From Pseudomonadota bacterium (GTDB lineage Bacteria; Pseudomonadota; Alphaproteobacteria; Rhizobiales; Rhizobiaceae), in the NCBI GenBank assembly GCA_023451735.1, contig JAEXYH010000057.1:1-64000 (forward strand): a stretch of DNA of 64,000 nt. Reading direction: 5' to 3'. Positions 50,126 through 59,568 of this stretch are shown here, one piece after another. The notes under the pieces are model-generated. The model saw only the letters and a list, made by a program, of their open reading frames with translations. It made no database searches and had not been told where the DNA came from. Every line of letters begins with the position of its first letter. The first letter of the stretch is position 1. The position numbers were made by a program, and so were the translations under genes.

Positions 50126-50722
50126 ATGAATGCCTACGAAACAGCTTTGCTTCTGATCGAATACCAGAACGATTTCGTAAAGGACGGTGGTGCGCAGCAT
50201 GGCGCCGTCGCCGATGTGATGGGGTCGACCAATATGCTTGAGAATACGATCGATGCCGTGGACAAAGCCCGACAAGCGGGTGTGACGATCATGCATGCCG
50301 CCATTTCATTCTCGAAGGGATATCCAGAAATAACGTCGGAGCCGTACGGCATTCTTGCGGGCATTGTTGATTCAGATGCATTCGTGGCCGGCACTTGGGG
50401 CGCAGAAATCATTGATGAACTTCGTCCGACTGAAAGCGATGTCATCATTGAAGGCAAGAAGGGTCTCGACTGTTTTGCCAGCACCAACCTGGATTTCATT
50501 TTGAGGGCACGGGGCGTGAGGAATTTGGCGATCGCTGGGTTTCTGACCAACTGCTGCGTGGAATCGACCATGCGCTCGGCCTATGAGCGAGGATTCAATG
50601 TCATCACGCTAACCGATTGCACTGCGACATTGAGCGATGAGGAGCAGCGAGTTGCGACAACGAAAACGTTCCCGATGTTTTCGAGGCCGTTGCCTCACAA
50701 CGAATTCTTGGCTCAACTCTAG
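50126..50722 (+). CDS. Isochorismatase-family cysteine hydrolase
   Basis: A 198-residue hydrolase of the isochorismatase-like family. The catalytic triad is visible: Asp16 in LLIEYQNDF, Lys in GKKGLDCF, and Cys in GFLTNCCVESTMRSAYERGF. Members split amides or ureides such as nicotinamide, N-carbamoyl compounds, maleamate or biuret. GAAGGAG lies before the ATG. It follows the paoABC genes and the micro-ORF on the same strand and may act on a product of the same pathway; an aldehyde oxidase next to an amide hydrolase fits degradation of an N-containing ring, which is inference. Confidence 0.88.
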   Translation: MNAYETALLLIEYQNDFVKDGGAQHGAVADVMGSTNMLENTIDAVDKARQAGVTIMHAAISFSKGYPEITSEPYGILAGIVDSDAFVAGTWGAEIIDELRPTESDVIIEGKKGLDCFASTNLDFILRARGVRNLAIAGFLTNCCVESTMRSAYERGFNVITLTDCTATLSDEEQRVATTKTFPMFSRPLPHNEFLAQL

Positions 50723-51250
50723 CGGTGAAGTGCGGCGAGCGATCGAAGCCCGTCAAGAGCTAACCAAGGTGCGATCGCTGTCGATGAGGCAAGTGCGCGT
50801 TTCATCCCGTGAATTGCATATTAGCGGGTAGCGTAGTTCCAAGGGTTGAACCGACCGGATCAGGCCATTCGGTTGATCCGTGGCCGGAATGGGTGATATG
50901 GACGGTTCCGTCCGATGCCAGCCCTATCGGCGTCAGCCGTTCATCTCAAACCCGGACCTCGTTGGACGGCTTTGCAACGAGTAGCCACTGACGCCGCCCG
51001 CCCGTGCGACTTACTATAGCGGCGACGCCAAGGGCTACGTGAACTAGCGCTGTACGAAGCCGAATGACTACGGATCAGTAGTACGCCGACTACGGTACTG
51101 ACGGCGCGTCTCAAATGCGAACCCTTCGGTAGCAGAAATTATGCCGAAGCGCGGCGCGGAAGGAGTGCGCCGGGCTTGGACCTATGTCAGTTTAAAAAAT
51201 GCTGCAGTTCCGTCCGAACGCTCCGAGAAAAGCTCTTCGATAGCAACGTT
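50723..51250. other. Gene-free stretch
   Basis: No gene can be supported. Short frames are present on the plus strand (for example 50809-50991) but have no ribosome binding site or family match. The region is the 3' flank of the hydrolase and of the small minus-strand operon that ends at 51251, so two transcripts converge here. Confidence 0.4.
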
Positions 51251-51394
51251 TCAGATCTGATCCTTCGGTAACTCGTCGTCTGCGTTTTTGAGACCTTCTT
51301 CTGCTTTTTTCCTGAGGATCTCTCGGTTCTTGTTAGCCTGTTCACCTTCAGTCCGGGCGGCATCGCTCTCCGGGCTCGTCTTCGGCTCTGTCAT
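51251..51394 (-). CDS. Small charged hypothetical protein
   Basis: A 47-residue, very hydrophilic protein rich in Glu, Lys, Asp and Asn (MTEPKTSPES, then ANKNREILRKKAEEG). It has no hydrophobic segment and is probably helical or disordered. GGGAGGATGAC precedes the ATG, an excellent ribosome binding site that overlaps the end of the upstream 82-residue gene; the stop of that gene is one base before this start. It resembles small stress-type proteins of Rhizobiales only in composition. No function assigned. Confidence 0.6.
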   Translation of the reverse strand: MTEPKTSPESDAARTEGEQANKNREILRKKAEEGLKNADDELPKDQI

Positions 51395-51395
51395 G

Positions 51396-51644
51396 TCATC
51401 CTCCCGTCGCTTGTCGAATGGACTTCAGCAATGACGCAAGTACGTCCTCGCCGTTTTTAGTGATATGGGCGCGATCCCCCTCTATCTGGATCAGCCCGGC
51501 ATTCTCGAGCTCTTTTCGCCCCTTTGAACTTGCCTGGTGCCCGGCACCGTCGTCGAGAACGACTTCCTTCACGGGCTCACCACCTAGAAGTTCATGGTAA
51601 GCCGCGAAGACCAGGATCGATCGCGCGTCGTCTGTTAGCTGCAT
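51396..51644 (-). CDS. Small winged-helix-like hypothetical protein
   Basis: An 82-residue protein beginning MQLTDDARSILVFAAYHELL. The middle and end (SSKGRKELENAGLIQIEGDRAHITKNGEDVLASLL) look like a winged helix with the wing at GLIQIEGDRAHIT, as in small MarR-like or PadR-like domains. The ATG at 51644 was chosen because GGAG lies upstream; a GTG or ATG further out is less well placed. It forms a two-gene operon with the 47-residue gene downstream. A DNA-binding role is inference from secondary-structure pattern. Confidence 0.55.
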   Translation of the reverse strand: MQLTDDARSILVFAAYHELLGGEPVKEVVLDDGAGHQASSKGRKELENAGLIQIEGDRAHITKNGEDVLASLLKSIRQATGG

Positions 51645-52397
51645 GCTGGATACTCCGTTGGTTTCAAGCCGAACGTGCTCGGACCACAAATGATCCAGCG
51701 GAGAGCTACAATTGCCCTTCCGCCATCATGACGACACTAGCCGTCATTCCCGAGGAACGGGTCCTGAGAGCCAGAGTTGTGGCTGGGGGCGAGGAGGAGA
51801 AAACCATGGACGATAGAGAGCGCGGCGCCGTGGACGAGCCTATAAGATCTGGGAAGATGACGTTCGGCCAGAGGGCGCACACGATGACCACTGGAGACCT
51901 GCTGAAGATCAGCAAAATTAGACCGAACACCAGTCTGATAATGGTACCAAGCTCAACCAAGAGGCTGAGGGCTAATTCGCGAAGGACGCTACGGAAACCG
52001 AAACAGTGGTTGACACTAAGGCCCCACCAGCAGTCAGCCCGGATACTCTGGCGTTCAGTGGGGAAGCCAAGAATAGATAACCCGATCCAAAGTCGCGGGA
52101 ATGCGGTCGGCCGGCCGGCCAATCTCTGCCAATGTTATTGTTCCGGGCGGCCCCGAGCACATCACATCCCGAGCTGAGCTTGTCGCGGAGCCTTGCCAAT
52201 CGAGCCAAGTCGCATCATCATCCACCCGGCTCTGCTCCCAGATTGATACTTTGCGAGGAAACGAAGACTAGAGCTGGGTGAGTGGCTAGACTGCCTTGGC
52301 GTTGCACACCTTTTTTTCGCAACGTTTCTCGACTGCGATGCAAATTCCTAGAGAATCTGACGAGTGCTTCGGCACTTTTTCCAAGGAGAGTAACTGC
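51645..52397. other. Gene-poor stretch before the RND operon
   Basis: No gene can be supported with confidence. Overlapping frames exist on both strands: a minus-strand one (51706-52122) has a hydrophobic run, and plus-strand ones show broken pieces such as a segment at about 51975-52072 that reads like normal protein but lies between stops. The region may be a decayed gene. The last 100 bases hold the promoter and leader of the efflux operon. Confidence 0.4.
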
Positions 52398-53588
52398 ATG
52401 CGCTGCTTACCTTCAATACAGTATCTCTGCGCTCTCGCTACTTTAGGCCTTATCCCATCAATCTCGTCGGCTCAAAATACACCGCCTCCGCCACAGGTGA
52501 CGGTATCCAAGCCTGTCGTGCGCGATGTGGTAGAGACGGACGACTTCATCGGGCGATTCCAAGCCTCTGAAAGCGTGTCGATCCGCTCGCGCGTCGGCGG
52601 CTATCTCGACAAGATCGCCTTCAAGGATGGTCAGATTGTCCAGCAAGGCGACTTGCTGTTTGAGATCGACGAGAGGCCTTTCATCACAACATTGAACGAA
52701 GCCTCTGCGCAGCTGACGGTGGCTAAATCGACACTCGTCTACGCACAGGCCCAGTTCGACCGGGTGAATAGCCTGGTTACGTCTGGTAGCCAGTCAGTAT
52801 CGACGCTGGACGACCGGCGTCGTGAGCTGGAATCGGCCCAAGCCAATCTCGGCGGCTTGCAGGCGAGCGTCGAGCGCGCCAAACTCGATCTGATCTACAG
52901 CAAGATAAAAGCCCCGATCGGCGGTCGCATTGACCGGCATCTGATCTCGACGGGCAATCTCGTCCAGGCCGACCAGACCGAGCTGACAACCATCGTCTCG
53001 CTCGACCCGATCGACTTCTATTTCGACGTCGATGAACGACGCCTGCTCAATTATGCAGAAACGGCAAGGAAGAACGGCAACTACCTGCAGGACGGTGGCG
53101 GCGGTTTGAAGGTTTCGGTCCGCCTTGGCGACAGCAACCAGTCACGTTTCGATGGCACTGTGGATTTTGCCTCGAACAGCCTCGATCCGGCAACCGGTAC
53201 GCTAAGGTTGAGGGCGCGTCTGGCCAATCCCGATTACATTTTACAGCCGGGCTTGTTCGGCCGCGTGGAGATCGCGGGATCCAACATCTATTCGGCGATG
53301 CTAATCCCAGACGAGGCGATCGGTACCGACCAGAACGAGCGCGTCGTCTATGTCCTGCAGCAGGACAACACAGTTGTCTCTAGGGCCATCCGCCCAGGGC
53401 CCCGACTATACGGCTACCGAGTGGTGCGAAGCGGCCTTGATGCGAACGACAAGATCGTGGTGAGGGGCGTGGTGCGGGTGCGCCCCGGCGCCAAGGTTAC
53501 ACCGGTGACAATGGAATTACCCCAGGAAAACACGGAGCAGGCGGCCAACGCGCCAATACGAGAAATCGCTCCGGAGTCGCCGCAATGA
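52398..53588 (+). CDS. RND efflux periplasmic adaptor (MexE/AcrA-like)
   Basis: A 396-residue membrane fusion protein. It has a Sec signal peptide (cleavage near SISSA-QN) with no lipobox Cys, a lipoyl-type hairpin domain (ESVSIRSRVGGYLDKIAFKD... and KAPIGGRIDRHLI), and beta-barrel and membrane-proximal domains. The ATG at 52398 has AAGGAGAG upstream. It links the inner-membrane pump encoded by the next gene to an outer-membrane channel. Its stop overlaps the pump start by four bases. Confidence 0.92.
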   Translation: MRCLPSIQYLCALATLGLIPSISSAQNTPPPPQVTVSKPVVRDVVETDDFIGRFQASESVSIRSRVGGYLDKIAFKDGQIVQQGDLLFEIDERPFITTLNEASAQLTVAKSTLVYAQAQFDRVNSLVTSGSQSVSTLDDRRRELESAQANLGGLQASVERAKLDLIYSKIKAPIGGRIDRHLISTGNLVQADQTELTTIVSLDPIDFYFDVDERRLLNYAETARKNGNYLQDGGGGLKVSVRLGDSNQSRFDGTVDFASNSLDPATGTLRLRARLANPDYILQPGLFGRVEIAGSNIYSAMLIPDEAIGTDQNERVVYVLQQDNTVVSRAIRPGPRLYGYRVVRSGLDANDKIVVRGVVRVRPGAKVTPVTMELPQENTEQAANAPIREIAPESPQ

Positions 53589-56500
53589 GATTTGCCCATT
53601 TCTTCGTGGACCGCCCGGTTTTCGCATCGGTGATTTCACTGGTGTTACTGCTTGTTGGCAGCGTCGCCTATTTCCAGTTACCGATCGCCCAGTATCCGGA
53701 AATCGCTCCGCCGAATATTGTCATTCGCACCTCCTATCCGGGCGCCAATGCCCAGACCATTGCCGACACGGTCTCAACCCCCATCGAGCAAGAGGTCAAT
53801 GGCGTCGAGGACATGCTTTACATGTCCTCCTACTCGACCTCCGACGGTACGATGCAGCTGACGGTGACGTTCAAGCTCGGCACCGACCTCGACAAGGCCC
53901 AGGTGTTGGTTCAGAACCGTGTCTCGACTGCACTTCCTCGCCTGCCCGAGGAGGTCCAGCGGCTCGGCGTCACGACGTCGAAGAGCTCGCCAAACCTCCT
54001 CATGGTCATCCATGTCCTCTCGCCAAGCGGACGCTATGACCAGCTCTACACATCGAATTTCGCCCGCAACCGGATCCGCGACCGCCTCGTGCGGCTCGAT
54101 GGCGTTGGTGACGTCCAGATCTTCGGTGAGCGGCAATATTCTATGCGCATCTGGCTCGATCCGGAAAAGCTTTCGGCCTATGGGATGACTGCATCCGACG
54201 TGGTGGGCGCGCTACGAGACCAGAATGTTCAAGTCTCCGGCGGCTCCGTCGGTGGGCCGCCCAATCCGAACAACATGGGCTTCCAGTACACGATCACAAC
54301 TGATGGTCGCTTTTCCGATGCGCGCCAGTTTCGCTACGTCATTGTGAAGTCGGGCGCGGAAGGCCGTCTTGTCAAGCTGGAGGACGTCGCCCGCATCGAG
54401 CTTGGTGCCCAGGATTATGTCACCAATAGCTATCTCAACAACGATCCGGCGGTGGCGCTTGGGATCTTCGCCCGGCCCGGCACCAACGCGCTCGAAACGG
54501 CAGAGCAAGTTCGCGGTGTCATGACGGGGATTGAGAAAGCCTTTCCGCCTGGTCTCCAATACCGCATCGTTTACGACACGACCGGTTTCGTCGAGGAATC
54601 CATCGCCGAGGTTTACCGCACGATCGCCGAAGCGGCGATATTGGTCGCCCTCGTCGTCCTTGTATTCCTGCAGTCCTGGCGAACTGCGATCATCCCGATT
54701 ATCGCCATCCCCGTGTCACTGATCGGCACCTTCGCATTCCTCGCCGCATTCGGGATGTCGCTCAACATGCTGAGCCTCTTCGGGCTGGTTCTAGCGATCG
54801 GAATCGTGGTGGACGACGCGATCGTCGTCGTCGAGAATGTCGAGCGCAATCTAGCCAAGGGGATGACGCCGCGACAGGCGGCCCATGTCACTATGGACGA
54901 GGTTGGCACCGCGGTCGTGGCGATCTCGCTAGTTTTGATCGCCGTCTTCGTGCCCACCGCGTTCATTCCCGGCATTTCCGGCCAGTTCTATCGGCAGTTT
55001 GCAGTCACGATTTCGATTGCGACCGCCATCTCTGCGCTGAACTCGCTGACCCTGTCGCCGGCGCTCGCGGCGCTGGTGTTACGGCCGCATGAATATCCGA
55101 AAGGCGAAAAACGCAATATATTTTCGAGGATCGGCGGGCGAGCGGCAGACATCTTCAACCGCGGTTTCGACGCGACAAGCCACAGCTATTCGCGCACCGT
55201 CCGCGGCGTTGTCGGATCGAAGATCGGATTGGCCTGCGCATTTCTCGTTTTCCTCGGCCTCCTAGGCGGCACATGGCTCCTGAGTGCCAAAGTGCCCAGC
55301 GGCTTCGTGCCAGTCATGGATCAGGGCTACGCGATCATCGTCGTCCAGCTTCCCGAGGGTGCGGCGCTCGGCCGAACAGATGCCGTTGTTCGCGAGGTCG
55401 CCGCTATCGCAAGCCAGACCTCAGGCGTCGCCAACGCCGTCGAATTCGCCGGGTTCAGCGGCGCAACCTTCACCAATGCATCGAATGCCGGCGTGGTCTT
55501 CACTCCGTTCGAGCCCTTCGAGGAAAGGCTGGAACACGGCGACAGCGCCGCCAAGATCATCGGCTCGCTCTACCAGAACCTGCAGAAGCTGGACGAGGCT
55601 TTCATCATCGCCATCCCGCCGCCGCCTGTTCAAGGGATTGGTAATTCCGGTGGCTTCAAGATGCAGATCATGGACGAGGATAGCCCGAGCATGACACGGG
55701 CCCTCTCTCTTGCGCACCAGATGATGGGCGCGGCCAACCAGACGCCAGGACTCACGGGTGTGTTTACCACTTTCTCTGAATCGAGCCCGCAATTCTATCT
55801 CGACGTCGACCGGGACAAGGCGCAGTATTTGAACGTCCCGATCCAGACTATCTTCGACACGCTATCGAGCAATCTCGGCGTAAACTATGTGAACGACTTC
55901 AATGCCTTCGGACGAGTATACCAGGTCCTCGCACAAGCCGACGAGCGCTTCCGGATGGAAGAAAGTGACATACTGGATCTCAAGGTTCGCTCAGCAACGG
56001 GTAATCTCGTTCCGCTTGGCACGCTGGTCAATGTCCGCAATGCCAGCGGCCCGGCACTCGTGCAGCGCTACAATATGTACGTGTCGGTCCCGTTACAGGG
56101 CAATGCGCTGCCGGGCGTTTCAACCGGCGAAGCGCTTCAAAAAATGGAGGCCCTGGCGGCCCAGACGCTGCCGCCCGGAACGACGTTCGAATGGACCGAA
56201 CTCGCTTATCAGGAGAGCCAGGCAGCCGGTAGCGTGGCATGGATCTTCGCCCTATCGGTCGCCTTTGTTTTCCTGGCGCTCGCCGCTCAATACGAGAGCT
56301 GGGTACTGCCTCTCGCAATCATCCTGATCGTGCCGCTGGCCGTTCTTGGCGCCCTGCTGGGGGTTTTCTTCCGCGGCTTGGACAACAATATTCTAACTCA
56401 GATTGGCTTCGTGGTTCTGATCGGGCTTGCGGCAAAGAACGCAATCCTGATTGTGGAATTCGCGCGCCAAGCGCAGGAAGAGGGCAAGAACGCCGTAGAC

Positions 56501-56773
56501 GCGGCGGTTGAAGCCAGCTTTCTGCGGTTGCGTCCGATCCTGATGACAGCTTTTGCCTTTATCTTCGGCGTTCTACCACTGGCGATTGCCGAGGGGCCGG
56601 GCGCTGAAATGCGCCAGGCACTCGGTACGGCAGTCTTATTCGGCATGCTGGGGGTCACTATCTTCGGCTTATTCTTGACGCCGGTCTTTTTTGTTCTCTT
56701 GCGTTCGCGCTACATGGTTCCGCAACAAGAGCCCGCGGTCGAAGAGGCACCTGAAGCCGCCGAGACGCAGTAG
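53585..56773 (+). CDS. RND multidrug efflux transporter (HAE-1 family)
   Basis: A 1062-residue inner-membrane proton antiporter of the AcrB/MexF type. N-terminal FFVDRPVFASVISLVLLLVG, the two paired Asp residues of membrane helix 4 (GIVVDDAIVVVEN, Asp410-Asp411, matching Asp407-Asp408 of AcrB), and the C-terminal GVLPLAIAEGPGAEMRQALG are present. Twelve membrane helices and two large periplasmic loops are expected. No outer-membrane TolC-like gene and no TetR regulator adjoin it, so it must share a channel encoded elsewhere. Confidence 0.94.
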   Translation: MRFAHFFVDRPVFASVISLVLLLVGSVAYFQLPIAQYPEIAPPNIVIRTSYPGANAQTIADTVSTPIEQEVNGVEDMLYMSSYSTSDGTMQLTVTFKLGTDLDKAQVLVQNRVSTALPRLPEEVQRLGVTTSKSSPNLLMVIHVLSPSGRYDQLYTSNFARNRIRDRLVRLDGVGDVQIFGERQYSMRIWLDPEKLSAYGMTASDVVGALRDQNVQVSGGSVGGPPNPNNMGFQYTITTDGRFSDARQFRYVIVKSGAEGRLVKLEDVARIELGAQDYVTNSYLNNDPAVALGIFARPGTNALETAEQVRGVMTGIEKAFPPGLQYRIVYDTTGFVEESIAEVYRTIAEAAILVALVVLVFLQSWRTAIIPIIAIPVSLIGTFAFLAAFGMSLNMLSLFGLVLAIGIVVDDAIVVVENVERNLAKGMTPRQAAHVTMDEVGTAVVAISLVLIAVFVPTAFIPGISGQFYRQFAVTISIATAISALNSLTLSPALAALVLRPHEYPKGEKRNIFSRIGGRAADIFNRGFDATSHSYSRTVRGVVGSKIGLACAFLVFLGLLGGTWLLSAKVPSGFVPVMDQGYAIIVVQLPEGAALGRTDAVVREVAAIASQTSGVANAVEFAGFSGATFTNASNAGVVFTPFEPFEERLEHGDSAAKIIGSLYQNLQKLDEAFIIAIPPPPVQGIGNSGGFKMQIMDEDSPSMTRALSLAHQMMGAANQTPGLTGVFTTFSESSPQFYLDVDRDKAQYLNVPIQTIFDTLSSNLGVNYVNDFNAFGRVYQVLAQADERFRMEESDILDLKVRSATGNLVPLGTLVNVRNASGPALVQRYNMYVSVPLQGNALPGVSTGEALQKMEALAAQTLPPGTTFEWTELAYQESQAAGSVAWIFALSVAFVFLALAAQYESWVLPLAIILIVPLAVLGALLGVFFRGLDNNILTQIGFVVLIGLAAKNAILIVEFARQAQEEGKNAVDAAVEASFLRLRPILMTAFAFIFGVLPLAIAEGPGAEMRQALGTAVLFGMLGVTIFGLFLTPVFFVLLRSRYMVPQQEPAVEEAPEAAETQ

Positions 56774-56840
56774 GATCGGCTGGTAACGGTGTCGTGGCGA
56801 TCTGTGGCCATTGCAAACTCGCGGTGCTTCGAGCGATTCA

Positions 56841-56960
56841 ATGAGGCATTCTCGCATGCTGGGTTTGTCGCCGCCCAACCGAAAACTGGCGCAGCTCTCC
56901 GGTGGCCAGCGGCAACGCGTCGCGATCGTGCGTAACCCAGGCATCTATGGGTGCTGCCTT
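56841..56960 (+). pseudogene. Sugar ABC ATPase (MalK/UgpC-like) fragment
   Basis: A short plus-strand stretch reads MLGLSPP, then RKLAQLSGGQRQRVA and IVRNPGIYG. In MalK/UgpC-type ATPases the same blocks occur in this order (LDRKP-QLSGGQRQRVAMGRAIVRNP), so this is a remnant of the signature region with the MGRA residues lost between two blocks. Neither Walker motif is nearby. It lies between the efflux transporter and the alpha-glucan genes and marks a rearranged joint. Confidence 0.6.
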
Positions 56961-57229
56961 CTGGCAGGACTAGCGGAAGCTGAGTCGATAGTAGAAGACC
57001 ATCGTTTGCAACAGGGTTCCAACGGCTCAGTTGTTGCCGCCCGACTGGCCGAGGACGGAAACGCAAGCATTCTTTTTCTAAAGGCCGGCGGAGATGATAT
57101 GAATGAGCCCTCAGGATCCCTGCGCAACGGCCAATCAATCTCGGCTCATCTCGGGACAAGGGCTTCTCTGGGCAACCGGCGCCTGGTCTGAATGCAGACG
57201 TCTGCCGCTCAGCCTGGGTCGCCTATTTC

Positions 57230-59455
57230 CTAGCCACCAAACTTCGTTTCGAGCCAGGTGATGGCTTTCAAGGTCGGACGCTGCAGCCATCTGCTGTCTT
57301 GTGCAAGGATGATCAAACCGAGCGGCACCATCCAAAAGCCGAGGATTGGGAGAAACCCGACCAAGCCGCACAAGACGAACAGGATGCCTGCGATCAAGCG
57401 GATCCAACGCAATTCCGGCTTTCGCATCCAACGGATGAAGTCCCCGACGGGCCGCGGTATCTTGTCGGCGTATTTCTCGACAATCGCATCAAGCTTATCT
57501 GCATCTGTCCTGCTTACTTCTTCGCTTCTATTCTCAACGGCCTCGAACAGATCTGGTCTGCGATCGGATGAGCTCAACTGTCGCCCTTCGTTCACTGCGT
57601 CGGCTACCGCAACGAGCAAAGGCAGCTCAGAGAAGTTTTCGATCGCCACCGAGAGTTTCGGCTGCCAGTTGGGGTAGCTGCTGCTACTCGTGCCCGGGAT
57701 ATTAGTCGGCTGTCTCTCGTCGGTCAGATCCGCAAGACGTACAGCCACCAGCATGCTCGGTGTCGCGGCGACAAAACGATGCGCCCGGACGGTCAGGTCC
57801 TGCAAGGCTGGCTCTGCAGGGTACCCGGCCAGATTGGCGGCGTCTGTATCGCCGATTGCTTCGATCAACTGCTGCCGCTCTTGCTTGCGCGCAGCCTCAT
57901 GCTGTCTTGTCAGGTCCGGAGAGACGATGCCATGTTCGGCCCGCAGGGCAATATCGGCACCACGCCACCACCCTGCCAGCGTCTGATGATCATGCGTCGA
58001 GATACAGGCGAGCGCGAGAGCTGGATAGTTGGTGGCGGATTTGAAACCATTGTCATCGCGCTCGTAAGAAAGTATGCGATAGGACAATATATTCGCTGCC
58101 GTCAGATCGTCCTGGAGTCCATCGGGCAGCAATCCCAGATCTTCGCCGATGACAAGGCAGCGATACTGAGCGGACATTTCTGCGAGAATCCGTATCAGGT
58201 CCTCTTGGGGATAGCTGACATAGGCGCCTTCGGACGGCGTTGCGTCGACAGGAACGAGGAACAGCCGGCGCAGCGCCGCTGCGTGGTCAATCCGGATTGC
58301 TCCAGCATGTTTCATCGCCGCTGTAACCATTCGCTGAAACGGCGGGTTTTCGCCGGAAGCGATCTGCGAAGGCTGGAGACCGGCGAGATGCCAGTCCTGC
58401 CCGGTCGGCGCAAATGGATCGGGCGGGCTGCCGATGGTGGCATCCGTGAGGTAAACATCGCGCTCACTCCATGTCGCCGATCCGTCGAGCGCCTCGCCAA
58501 CAGCCAGATCGAGATAGAGCCCGATCCGCAGACCGGCGGCACGGGCGTGGTTCGCTGCCTCCTGAAGCTGGCGATGGGTGATCCACTGCAGCCACAGATG
58601 AAACCGAACGTCATCGTCATGCTCTGCGGCGAAGGATCCGACTGCCACTGAGCCGGGATCCCAAAACTCCTCCGGCCATGCGTGCCAGCCAGCCGAATAT
58701 CCGATTTCCACCATATGCGCCGACAAAGCTTCGAAGAGCGCGTGACGTCGAAGTGGCTCGCCGCCATCGCGGACGAAGGACTGAAACTCGGCCAGATCGC
58801 CGACGCCGCCATCTCCGCACTCTGACCGCGTCCACATCGATCGCAAGGCCGCAAGTTTGGCAGACGCGACCGCCTCATAGGCGACCAGATCATCGTCGCG
58901 CAGGGCAGCGATTGTCTGCGGGTCCTGGCCGGGCTGGAAGCCCGGCAGCCTGTCGACTGCAATATAGAGCGGGTTTAGGAACAGTCGGCTAGACGGCTCA
59001 TAGGGGCTGCAGCGTAGAACGTCGGCAAGAAAGGGTGCGTGCAGCGGGTTCAACCCGATGAAATCGCCGCCAAGCGACGCGACCAGATCGATCACGGCCC
59101 TAAGGTCTTCGAAATCGCCGATTCCCCAGTTCCTCACTGAGCGCAACTCATAAAGCTGAAGACTGATGCCCCATACACGATCGCTCGACAGGAATTCAGG
59201 AACGAAACACACGCTCGCCGTCTGCGGGGATGATGGTCGTCCGTTTGTCGCGTCTGGCCCTGAAATAATCTCGGCGGACATGTCCACATTCAAGGCACGC
59301 AGAAGCTTCGCCGTGGTCTCCTGCGAGATTTTCACGGCCCGCCCATCTGGCGTGGGGCGCATCGGGTCTATCCCGTACGCTTTGGCCAGTTCATCGAAGG
59401 CGCCCCGATCCTGTACGGGCGAGGAAGGCTCATGCACATTGTTCGTCTGCGTCAT
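57230..59455 (-). CDS. malQ: 4-alpha-glucanotransferase with C-terminal membrane domain
   Basis: A 741-residue GH77 amylomaltase, which transfers maltodextrin chains. Characteristic segments are VWGISLQLYELRS, CSPYEPSSRLFLNP, the nucleophile in AIRIDHAAALRRLF, the acid/base Glu in VIGEDLGLLP and ISTHDHQTLAGWW. The enzyme ends at about residue 635 (SYPNWQPKLSVAI then ENFSELP). It is followed in the same frame by a linker and about 80 residues resembling a small membrane protein (DFIRWMRKPELRWIRLI, then two hydrophobic stretches and WLQRPTLKAITWLETKF). MalQ proteins normally lack this, so the enzyme may be anchored to the inner membrane. Confidence 0.88.
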   Translation of the reverse strand: MTQTNNVHEPSSPVQDRGAFDELAKAYGIDPMRPTPDGRAVKISQETTAKLLRALNVDMSAEIISGPDATNGRPSSPQTASVCFVPEFLSSDRVWGISLQLYELRSVRNWGIGDFEDLRAVIDLVASLGGDFIGLNPLHAPFLADVLRCSPYEPSSRLFLNPLYIAVDRLPGFQPGQDPQTIAALRDDDLVAYEAVASAKLAALRSMWTRSECGDGGVGDLAEFQSFVRDGGEPLRRHALFEALSAHMVEIGYSAGWHAWPEEFWDPGSVAVGSFAAEHDDDVRFHLWLQWITHRQLQEAANHARAAGLRIGLYLDLAVGEALDGSATWSERDVYLTDATIGSPPDPFAPTGQDWHLAGLQPSQIASGENPPFQRMVTAAMKHAGAIRIDHAAALRRLFLVPVDATPSEGAYVSYPQEDLIRILAEMSAQYRCLVIGEDLGLLPDGLQDDLTAANILSYRILSYERDDNGFKSATNYPALALACISTHDHQTLAGWWRGADIALRAEHGIVSPDLTRQHEAARKQERQQLIEAIGDTDAANLAGYPAEPALQDLTVRAHRFVAATPSMLVAVRLADLTDERQPTNIPGTSSSSYPNWQPKLSVAIENFSELPLLVAVADAVNEGRQLSSSDRRPDLFEAVENRSEEVSRTDADKLDAIVEKYADKIPRPVGDFIRWMRKPELRWIRLIAGILFVLCGLVGFLPILGFWMVPLGLIILAQDSRWLQRPTLKAITWLETKFGG

Positions 59456-59568
59456 GGCGATTGTCCAATCGGTTCGACATTCTAACCGCCGTCCGAGCGT
59501 TTCGTTTCCGGAACGCAGGCTGGACCGGACCGGGATTTAGGTTCGCCCTGCCTTTAGGAACCGACGCT

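Noticed and set aside
51706..52122. A 138-codon minus-strand frame with a hydrophobic run
   Set aside because: No ribosome binding site, no family resemblance, Ser-rich low-quality tail; treated as non-coding or decayed.
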